Below, piece by piece: positions 32,691 through 43,200 of a DNA stretch of 64,000 nt. The DNA is from Trema orientale. Its lineage: Eukaryota; Streptophyta; Magnoliopsida; Rosales; Cannabaceae. Position 1 is the stretch's first letter. Every line of letters begins with the position of its first letter. Location: positions 511,040-575,039 of the forward strand of contig JXTC01000181.1 in NCBI GenBank assembly GCA_002914845.1, read 5' to 3'. Under the pieces are notes generated by a model, which saw only the letters and a list, made by a program, of their open reading frames with translations, did not search any database and was not told where the DNA came from. A program made the position numbers and the translations under genes.

Positions 32691-34374
32691 AAGAGAAGGC
32701 ATAAAAGGTTTTATTAGTTTATTTATAGCATCTTTCGAGATAATAAATAAGGCACATGAGGTTGTTGAACTTGATTTACAAATGTAAAACACATTGTGTG
32801 GTGTCGCATATTATAAAAGTAAACAGCTTGAGTTAGGTGAGGATATTAATTAATGAAACGCGTCGATCGAGTCATTAATAGAGAAGTAGCTAGACAGTAG
32901 ACAGATTGGTTTAAAAAAAGTATTGTTTTCCTATTAATAAATTGAGAATACTTATAATCTTAAGTTATTTGTTAAATTTTCTAATTGATGAATGCTAACT
33001 GCTAATGTTATATTTGATGCAAAAATAACAAAACGGAAAATTTGACACCAAATTTAAGTTTTTACTTCAAGGCACAATGCTATTTAAAATGTTCTTTTAG
33101 GTTTTTAATTGTTTAATCATCAATAAAGATTTAATTTTATAATTGGTTGAGTATTAAAGAGATGGTGCATTGGAAAGTGTATATTTTATTCTATTTCAAA
33201 ATTATAATGTTATATCATACTTAACATTATATTTGTAACTAAATATAACATATGCTAAATTTGACACAACAGATAACATTGCATAGGGAGATAATTTTTT
33301 TTTCCTTTATATTAAATTATAACAACAGCACAAGGAAATAGCATTGCATTGGAGATGTTACCATCTAACGTAATATAGCATTAATAAAAATCCTCATCAA
33401 ACTATGATATAACACAAAATAATGTTGTGTATGGCTAATTGTGTAATAAAAATCATCCAATGTTATTTGTTGTGTGAAATTTATTATATCTTATAATTAG
33501 TGTTAAATATAGCTTTAAGTATAGCATAATGCCAATTCTTGCATTTAATAATAATTTTGACCTTAATTACGAAAGTGTCATTTTAGTTTAATATTGAAAT
33601 ATTTAAAATCTTACTTTTTTAATGCTTAATTTGTATATTTCTAATGCTTAATCAATACATTTTTTAATACTCAACAAATTATAAATTTAACTTATTAATT
33701 ATTAAATAATAAAATCAAACATAGAATTTTAATAGCATTGTAATTTGTGTATTGGAATAAAAATTTTAAGTTGTGATAAATTTACCATTTTGCTATTTTT
33801 TTTTATGTCAAATATAACCTTAGCAATAAAATAGATTTACATTGTCGATGGTCTTATAGTTAATTGTTAACACAAACTGAACAAAAGTCTCAAACTTTTA
33901 AAATAAAAATCAGAATATTATTGGTTCTAATTGGTATCTTATGTAAGAAAACATTAATAAGCTAATGGGAAAAAAAAATACAAATTAGCAAAAAAAAAAA
34001 AAAAATTGTTGTAGAATATAGTGGGTCTATTGTCATCCCCTTATTTTCTCTCCTTACCCGTTCTCTAAAGATACCTCTTTCATATTTGAAATTTTTTGAA
34101 TATTTCTTTTGTAACCACATTTTACATCCTTTAATTCCAAAATTAACCACTTCAAATTTCCTTTAATTCCTCATGGTACTCATCTCACACTCATTAATAT
34201 ATCTTTTTCTTGTTTTTTGTTTTTTTTTTAATTTCTCCTGTTTCGACCACTTCAATTTCTTTATATTATTTACAAATGTTTTTGTGTGTGTTTTTTCTAT
34301 TTATTAAGACTCCAGTGAGTATTTAATTTTTAATTTTTTTAATAAAGAAACTCATGAGAGATAAACAATAACTT
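32691..34374. other. Very AT-rich intergenic DNA
   Basis: No gene or element could be delimited. The stretch 33000-33850 has repeated words of the 'aacattatatttg' and 'atagcatta' kind that suggest an old transposon core without visible ends. Ends in the SINE target duplication. Confidence 0.4.
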
Positions 34375-34537
34375 TTCTTTTTTTTAAAAAAAAAGTGGGG
34401 CTTAACTAATGACCACCACTTACTACAAATTAAAGGAAAATGACACACACACATACTACCAAGGTTTGAACCCCTGACCCCTCCAGACACACACACACAA
34501 CCCTCAAACCTTGGACCAACTGAGCTAACCCCAGTTG
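34375..34537 (-). mobile_element. tRNA-derived SINE, shared-tail family, copy 3, with 19-bp target duplication
   Basis: Perfect duplications of 'gagagataaacaataactt' flank the element at 34356-34374 and 34538-34556. On the minus strand the head reads 'ggttagctcagttggt' (box A) and 'gggttcaaacc' (box B), typical of a tRNA-derived promoter. The tail 'tttaatttgtagtaagtg' then 'gtcattagttaag' matches the copies at 6268 and 16262. An A/T-rich end lies at 34375-34395. The perfect duplication makes this the youngest of the three. Confidence 0.9.
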
Positions 34538-34556
34538 GAGAGATAAACAATAACTT

Positions 34557-37344
34557 AATATATCGTTCACTAATCTTTTCTTCTTTCTCGAAGAAACAGA
34601 GCCAAATTGGTTATGGCTGAATGAAGAACATATCTGTTATATACGAAAAAGACAATTCAAGTTGGAAATACAAGTACTTGTTTGAATTTAAAAGAAAAAA
34701 TATATATTTCTTTATCAATTTATGTTTTTCTCTACGGGATTTTTTTTCTCATGTATAAATTTTTTGGAATGGGTCCCTGATTTTCATAATCATTGTGTAT
34801 TGGCAGTTTGCGGAAATAACCATTTGATTTCCCGTTTAAACATAATAGTAACGGTAGAAAGAAGATATATTCTANATTGAAAGATATATTTTTTTGAACC
34901 ATTGAAGGATACTTTTGTAATACAAATCTGGAAAAAAAAATGGGGAGAGAAAACTGATAGGTGGCAATAAACCCATCATATAGAAATATCAATATTACGT
35001 AGATGTCATTATTCTTTCCCCTATGTTGTAATAGTTTCATTTTGGTGAGACGCCTTGTAGAGAGAAGGCATAAATCTTAAAGGGGAGATGCTTTGTAGGA
35101 GAACAAAGCTTTGTGTATTCTGATTTCTAGATGCCATATTCCTTATTAATTTATAACTTAGTGGATCTAACCCTAGCACCAATGAACGTAGGCTGCTTCA
35201 ATTATTGTGAAGAGCACACGTAGAGAAGTTAGAAAAAATAAAATACCAAAATAATCCATGTGTTTTTACAAAATACCAACTTCCTCCTTGGTGTTTTCAG
35301 ATTTACAAAATTTATGTCCCTAATTAGTAGTTTGTCAAATTGGATCAAAATTATTCCATATGACAAATTTTATTAACTTTTTTCTTTTTTTTTTTTTTTG
35401 AAAATAACCAAATCACCCCTGGTCAACTAGTCAATTTGTCCATTAAACGTAGAATCAAACCACTTAAATATCAAATTTTTTAAATTTATAATTAAAAAGT
35501 TACAAAAATTTTTGTTTTGGATGTTTACTTATAGAGTTAAGAAAGTAGCTAAGACTATTTTATTAACTTCGACCAAGGTTAATAATTTCTTATGCTTTAA
35601 TCTCATATACATAGTTAAATATTACATTATTTTAATAATACAAAGTCGTAATAATAATAATAATAATAATAATTTATTTACATATATTTCTTCAAAAAAA
35701 TATTTACATGATATCGAAATATAATTTTATTTATTTGTATATTTCTTTTTCTTTTCTTTTTTGGGAAATTAAAACTTAAAAAAGGCAAAGTACTAATAAC
35801 GGACTTTTCATAGCATCAACTAGTTAAAGTACAATATCTAAACCAAACCCTTATACTATCATTCTCTCTCTCCCTCTCTCTCTCTTGTTTAGCCAAAGTT
35901 AAAAAAAAATACTTATCTAATCTCTCTCGATGTCCCTCACTCACTCACTCTCTCTCTCTGCCTTCTTCAAATCCGTAAGTTGGGTGGTCAACAAGAACAA
36001 ATCTTCACTTTTTTCTTTAATTTTCTTAATGTAATTAATATTTGATTCGATTATAATAACTAAAAAGTATTGCATGCAAACACAATGGATAGACGAATAG
36101 GCTGATAAAATTTTCTGATTCAAACTGCACCGTACCGCAAGTAGAGAGTATGATGATCGCATGAATGACGATATGCATTGGGTATGTTTTCTTTAGCAAT
36201 TTCCTTGATCTTCCATATATTTCATTTTTTGCACTTGATTTTGATTTAAATTTTTATATATACAGTCTAATATTGTAGTGTAATGAATTATATCTTTGCA
36301 TTTGTATGATAGAATTACAATATTCTCTATAATCTGATTCAAAAAAAAAAAAAAATTCTATATTGTAGCCGTTTCTTTTTTTGAAAACTATTGTTACCTT
36401 TCCAATAATACCAATTACCATGCTATCAGTTGTTTAAGTATTTGATAAAACTTAAATTCATTTAGCATTAAGTTATATAGCCTAGATCTGGCCGTCCTGG
36501 GCTCGTGTTTTCTGGAACATGGTTATTGATTTTTTAATGGCCTTGCAGTAAAGTTTGTGTTCTTGTTGTAAAAATATGTGGGTATTTGTTAAGGTGGATA
36601 TATTTGTGTTTACATATCTGATATTCGATGGCATCAAGTTAAATGTTTCGTTTTCTTTGGATTGCCCTTTGTAAATAGATAGATCTATAATTTTAGTGTT
36701 CTTCAATAGATCTATGTATGTATATTATTTTTGCCTTTGATATAGATAGATCTCTATGTCCGTGATTTTTTTGGTGTTAATTTTATTTATGTTGTATAGA
36801 TCTATTTGTTAAAAAAATTTCTTTTTTCTTAATTTTGTATCTCATGATTCTGTTCTTATGATTTGTCATTGCCCTTATGCCAAATTTTCTTCTCCTATTG
36901 TATAGATCCGTGTGTTTTTATAAATATAATTGCTAGGATGGATATGTTTGTGTATAATCAACTGTTTTTTTGTGGCATCAAATTAACTGTTAGTTTCGCT
37001 TTGGATATATCTCTACAAATAGGTAGATCTGTAATTTTTGTATTCTTCTTAGATAGATCGATGCATGTTGATCTTATTATTCTTTGTTGGCACTGATAGA
37101 TCTATTTATCTGTGATTTTTTATAATTTACTAATAAGAATGGATAGTTTGTGTAGATTGATCGGATTTTTCCATGGTCTCTAGTCAATTTTCAAATCTCA
37201 ACGGTTTTTGTGCAAGAATTTTTCCTTTGATACTCAATACTGAATTGTTATTCATATTGGGCTTCTCCAGTCTTAAAAAGGTTCGCTCTTGTTAGTTATT
37301 TCTTTTCATCAACTTACGATGAATAATCCTACATTGGGATGTTC
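34557..37344. other. Intergenic region, possible non-coding transcript, no gene recognised
   Basis: Contains an N (about 34875), (AAT)n at about 35649-35672, (CT)n at about 35862-35885 and 35945-35960, and a stretch (36500-37140) rich in the word 'tagatct' with T-rich surroundings. CT-rich leader followed by T-rich, 'agatct'-studded DNA resembles a plant 5' UTR with its intron, but I cannot find a coding exon behind it. The frame at 34732-35040 has no family signature. Confidence 0.35.
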
Positions 37345-37535
37345 TTTATCTCCCCTCGATGGGACTTTATATCTTCCCACAATGGGACTTTTATATCTCC
37401 CCACGATGGGACTTTATATCTCCCCACGATGGGACGTTTATATCTCCCCACGATGGGACGTTTATATCTCCCCACGATGGGACTTTTATATCTCCCCACG
37501 ATGGGACTTTTATATCTCCCCACGATGGGACTTTG
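37345..37535. repeat. Minisatellite, 8 units of 23-24 bp
   Basis: Unit close to 'atctccccacgatgggactt' plus ttat. The first two units are diverged (cctcgatggg; cccacaatggg), the other six nearly identical with variants gacttt and gacgttt. Several frames are open on both strands only because the unit lacks stops; no protein is implied. Confidence 0.95.
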
Positions 37536-38856
37536 AATAACTTCCAATGATCTGGGGAAAAAGATGAAATATTTTGATCTTCTTGACGGAAAACAAGTGA
37601 GAACTAACTAATGGCAAAACAGATTGTCTGTTGTTCAAGTGTCCCCTAATTTTTAAGAAGAAGACCGAAGGAGGGAGACGTGTAGTTCTCCCCCTTCGGA
37701 AAGCTGCTCTACACTACATGTGTTTGCATCTACTGAAGAGCAATAAATTTTGCGAATATCTGGTACTCTTGCTCACAATTCAAGAAAGATGCTCATGGTA
37801 GTTATGTTGTAAATGTTAGGCGATGAGGCTTCATGAGTTGGGATTCTCTTATAAGGTCAGGGATGTTGGCCTAAAATCTCCTATTTTAGGAGTCGAATGC
37901 ATTGACGACGGTATACTGTTGTTGGGTGCATTTAGTTTTTTTTTCTTTTTTCCTAATATCGTGGTCAACCCTTTATATTTGGTTTGGCTATGATAATTAG
38001 AGGAGTGGAGAATTAGCTTATATTTTGGAGGAATAATTTCTGTTTCTTCCACTTCAAACTGTTATTGTAAACAACACCTTCTATAATAACAGTTTTATTT
38101 GACCTCAAAAAAAAAAAAAAAAACTAGTTAAAGTACACGTGCATTGCACTTTGTTTTTGTCTTTTGGATATACGAAAAAAAATAGTAAATATTTATTTTT
38201 GAATTAGTTGAATTTAAATTAAATTTCTCGATTTAGTGACTATATATATAGGCTACACTAAATTAGTTTACCTTTAAAAAAAAAAGGAAAAAAAAAGAAG
38301 TTTTTTCTTCAAATTTTTTTGACATATTGGATCACAATTTGAGACAAAAGTAAGTCTTCTACTGAATATCTTAAGTTACTATATTTTTAACCTGAATGAT
38401 AGAATCAATTTCATAGATAATATGGCGTTATAGGAAAGAAGTTTTTACGATTTTCTTTGACAAGATCACTATTATATGTTCATTAGAGTAGTGCCAATTT
38501 TTTTTTTCGTTGATATTAAAGATATCATCAACATTCAAGTTATATTGAAGACAAAGAGAAACAAAATTGAAGAAACAAAAAGAAAAAAAAAAGACATAAT
38601 CATATAATCCAGTACTAGTAGGTGTTTCATTATTCTCTTTCCACGTAGCACATTCTCAGTTGGAAGGGTGCATTAGTTTCTTTACTTATTTTAAGAGATG
38701 TAGATTTTAGTCATTATATCGATAGTATATTGCTTTTTATGTCCAAATTAATCATTTTATTAAATAATAGGGCGTTTTTCTATGTGTTAGGTACTCATAA
38801 AATCCTATTATTAAAATAAGATGTGAGGAGAGCAAATATATAGGTAATAATAAAAA
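37536..38856. other. Unassigned region with higher-complexity sequence
   Basis: Positions about 37560-37920 have less biased composition than the surroundings. One plus-strand frame gives a short passage KKTEGGRRVVLPLRKAALHY near 37660-37720, but it is bounded by stops and I recognise no family. This could be a retro-copied or decayed gene fragment. From 37930 on the DNA is AT-rich with homopolymer runs. Confidence 0.3.
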
Positions 38857-39028
38857 GGGGATGGCTACGGTAGGGGCGTCCCTACGTAGGATCATGCCTT
38901 AATTATCGTTGGATGGGAATCTGTGGAGAATAACGGGAATCTGTGGAGAATTTATTTATATACAGATTCCTAACCAACGGTGAATAAACAGAGCCCTACG
39001 TAGTGGCGCCCCTACTGTAGACGCCCCC
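38857..39028. mobile_element. 172-bp foldback MITE, family C, copy 1
   Basis: The two halves are inverted repeats: the left 'ctacggtaggggcgtcccta' pairs with the right 'tagtggcgcccctactgtag', and inner blocks around 'gttggatgggaatctgt' pair too. Flanking 9-mers TAATAAAAA (38848-38856) and TAATAGAAA (39029-39037) agree at 8 of 9. Copy 2 is at 63225-63396 in the opposite orientation and has the same length. It has no coding capacity. The 9-bp duplication indicates a Mutator-type MITE. Confidence 0.85.
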
Positions 39029-39037
39029 TAATAGAAA

Positions 39038-40264
39038 TACCTAAATTATTAATTTGTCGGTGCGCTTACTAATTATATTGCCCAGGTCTTCTTATGTGAG
39101 TACGCTTTACATGAAAAGATAAAAGTACACACATATAGAACTAAATGACTCATTTGATGAACACTTCCTCAAACACATGTTAAAGTGGTAATTTTTTTAT
39201 TTCAAAATATCAAAGTATTCATAAGTTTTAACCAAATAACGACTTTACCCTATTGTTATAAAGTAAATAATAATTTAAAATTAAAAAAATAATGTTTGGT
39301 AGTAACAGACATATTTTAATGATAATTACACTTTTTCTCAATGTGGAAGGTTCATGGCCCGAATCCCCACTCCTCAAGTTAAAAATAAATAAATAAATAA
39401 TGTTTTGTGTACAAATTTTGTGATATCGTAGTTATAATATAGTAAAATCTTCACAACTCAGTATTTTTTTTTTCTTATTCTATGTTCTCTTATTTCCACC
39501 CACCAAAATTTTAAATTTCCTATATTACAGCACATATCTCATTCTACACTCTTTTAGGGGCATTTATTTCCCATATCTTATTATTTGTTAGAATTTTTTT
39601 TTTAAAAAAACATAATAATTGTGTTATAATTTTGTCTGTTGTTAATTATCCCATAATTGTTATATAAGTATAAACAAATGCGTTTTTTTTTTTTAAGAAA
39701 GGGTTGAACTTGTTTCACTAACGATAATAATGCTTATTCATCGAAAAAGGAAAAACAACTGGAATTATCAAGCTAAAAAGAAATTTAAATTAAAGTATCA
39801 ATGGAATGACAATGTTATAATTATATACAAACATGTACAAAGTTAGCAAAGTTGTTTTTGTTATTTAAAACAAAAATATTAAAAAAAAAATTAAGAAATA
39901 TGTATCTTTTAGTAGTTTCTTGTTTTCCAATTCCCAACTCCAACTTTCCTTTCATTTGTTGTGCCATGAAATAGCAGGTGAAATAGAGAGAGAGACTACA
40001 ACCGTCTCCGACATTTTTACACGGTCCACTCATCTTACTATCATCTCTATTATTCTTTAGGTGTCTCCTTTTTTTGAGCCACAACGAATTAGATGATATA
40101 ATAAGTAGATTCGACGAAAAGCTGGCACAGCAAATTAAACAACAAATTAGACAACTAGACGATATAAGCGAGCTACTTCAGGACTCTTTTCAGTAGATAG
40201 ACATTATAGAAATCAAAATCTTCCATCTACAGTCGTCTCCTGACGTTGACCACGTTCGTTTCCA
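39038..40264. other. Intergenic region and promoter side of the ENGase gene
   Basis: AT-rich, with a probable SINE 3' fragment at about 39349-39402 (box B-like 'ggcccgaatcccc' followed by an (aaat)n tail, plus strand; head missing). The final ~150 bases before 40265 have higher GC and are the probable 5' UTR of the ENGase gene. No TATA box is convincing. Confidence 0.4.
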
Positions 40265-43200
40265 ATGCTTCCTCTTCGTCTTCGTCAAGCTTATTTAGAC
40301 CACCGATTCTCATCGCCTCTGCACAAATTTCTCACTCTCATTCGCCAAAAAGTCCACAAGCTCTTCCTCTTCCTCTTCTCCAGAATGTCGAAACCAATAA
40401 CCTCATCAAAACCAGAGCTCGATTCCTCTGCTCCCGATCCCCCACAGTTCGATCCCACTGAGCCATCGGCACCGGTGTCGTACCCGATCAAAACCCTCGA
40501 AGAGCTCGACTCAAGGTCCTACTTTGACTCCTTTCACTACCCTTTTAACAAATCTTCGGTCCCTCCTCAGGCCGGAACGACGTCGTCGCCGGATAGGCCT
40601 CGACTGCTTGTGTGCCATGATATGGCCGGTGGGTATGGAGACGATAAGTGGGTCCAGGGAGGGACTAATGGAGATGCCTATGCTATATGGCACTGGCATC
40701 TCATCGATGTTTTCGTCTACTTCTCTCATAATCTTGTGGCTCTTCCTCCTGTTTCTTGGACTAATACTGCTCACCATCATGGCGTTAAGGTAGTTCTTTT
40801 TTCTTCTTTTTTTTTTTTTTTTCTTTTTAAATTTTTTTTGAGGTCCAAAGGTTAATCGAAATATTGGGTGTTGGAGCTTATTGGCAGAGAAATTTTTTTT
40901 TTTTTTGCCGGTTGAGATTTTATTTTTGAAAGCAACGTTTTAGCTTATTGGGTGTCTAGAAGGTGTTTGATCGTTCGTGTGTTTTAAAGGACCTTTTAGG
41001 ATGTGGCAGAAAGAGTTATGATTTGTTAGTGCGGGATTTTCAAGTTTAATAAATGAACTTCTATCCGAAAATTGAACGTTGGCTTGGATTGTTGACTGGA
41101 AACTTCTGAAAGACGAAGACTTGGCTGACCCAGTGAAGCTAAGAGGACTTGATGTAATGGCATTGGCTGGCCCGTCCCTGGACTTGAATTGCTTTGTGTT
41201 TGTTCTCATTAAAATTTGGCATAAGGGTATTTTAAACGTCAAAATGCTATTGTATTTGACTACATGGTGTAACTCTTTGAGTAAGAAAGAGTGCTAGAAT
41301 AGTTGGTGGAAAACATAAGCGGTTAAGAGAAATGGATACCATTACTCTTCTTGCTACATTGCTACTAGTGGGGCATTTACTTTTATGGCGCTAGCTGACC
41401 AAGATTGTTTTTTGCAAAAAGCAAATTATGAAGAAGGTCCTTTAACATTAATTGCAAAATCCTTCACAGTTGGGAACGTGATCTTAGTTATCTGATCAAA
41501 TAGAAATCAAGAGAACAAGATATCTGACTTGAATAGAAAATATGAAATTGTAAAGTTATTGATATCCACTAGTACACTTCAGAAAATATGGTTTTGTTTT
41601 AATAGAATTTGCGCCGTGCTTTGGATATGCTTTTAAGCACATCATATGATGTTTTGGCTCTCTTTATTCTCTTTTCTTGTAGTTTATGTTTGCTTGTAGT
41701 TTTATCCTATGTCGCGTTTATGCTATTAGTGGATTATGACGTAATTTGGTGTGAGCACATCTCACATGTATGATTGAAGAAATTTGATATCTAAACATTT
41801 TTGTTTTTTTGCCAATGAAATCTAAGGTATTGGGGACTTTCATTGTCGAATGGGATGCAGGGAGAGCTATTGCCGATAAGTTGCTTGCAACAGAAGAGTC
41901 ATCTAAAATGTATGCTGAACGCTTGACAGAGCTTGCTGTCGCTTTGGGCTTCGATGGATGGCTGGTAATAAAATTTATATCACAAAACCTGTGTGGTTTT
42001 CTGTTTATCTTTTTCCCAGTTGAAGTCTGCAACACTGCACTATTTTCCCCTAGCTTCAAATGTGAAGTACATCTTAAATGCTTCTTCATCATCATCATAT
42101 ATTATTATTGTTGTTGTTATTTTATTTAATAAAAAAAGAGACCTCGGAATGAATATTTCATTGCTATTTTGGTTTGGCAATCCAATCTATTGTGCTCCCA
42201 TTTTAATGTCAAGAAACTGTTATTTGCAGCTTAATATGGAGGTTTCGCTGAACGTCAGCCAAATTCCTATTCTGAAAACATTTGTCAGCCATTTAACCCA
42301 GACAATGCATTCGGCAGTCCCAGGCTCTTTAGTTATTTGGTGAGAATAAAGTTGTACATGTTAAGTTTTATGTTTTAGATTACCAACTAAAATCTGTATA
42401 GTATATAGAATTGACCATGATTGGCTATGTAGGTATGACAGTGTCACCATCGACGGTTCTCTTAGCTATCAAAATGAACTGAATGATAAAAATAAACCTT
42501 TCTTTGATTTTTGTGATGGAATCTTTGTCAATTACCTGTGGAAGGTATCACTCTCTTTTTTTACCTTTCTTGGAGTTTAGATGTTTTCAGTTCATTATTC
42601 TTTAACATGCCTTCTTTCATTGATACTTCATGCAGGAAGATACTCCCAGTAGCTCAGCTGCTACTGCTGGGGATAGAAAGTATGATGTATACTTTGGCAT
42701 TGATGTATTTGGAAGGAATACTTTTGGCGGTGGACAATGGAATGCATGTGCCTTACCCTTGTTACTCCTGTTAGATATGCGAATCTTGATGTATTACAAA
42801 AAAAATATGTCCATAGCTGTCTCATATTTATGAAGTGCCTTGTTAGCTTCTTTTAAAAGATAACATATATTTCTTAACGTTTTAATAATAAATTTATGAA
42901 GTAGCAATCAATATGGACTTTGCTTATTGGACTATCATAGTAATTGATCGGCCGAATAAAAGTGGCATCTTGTGTACTTGGTGTATAGTATACAGGGAGT
43001 TCAAAATCAGGCGATACTTTTAGTTGACTTGTTAGATCTATATCTTCCTTTATTTATTGTCTATAATTAATGACTTATATGAATAACAGACAAACTTTGC
43101 ACTTGATGTGCTGAAAAAGGGCGATGTGTCAGCTGCCGTATTTGCTCCTGGCTGGGTCTATGAGACTAAACAACCACCAGATTTTCAGACTGCTCAAAAT

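Noticed and set aside
37345..37535. Regular spaced repeats resembling a CRISPR array
   Set aside because: Units are contiguous without unique spacers, and the genome is plant nuclear.
37289..37550. Four overlapping ORFs on both strands with repeated peptide units
   Set aside because: They are produced by the stop-free minisatellite unit, not by selection for a protein.
41079..41297. ORF with protein-like composition in ENGase intron 1
   Set aside because: Flanked by good ENGase splice sites, no domain and no homologous position in GH85 proteins; probably intronic noise or a decayed insertion.
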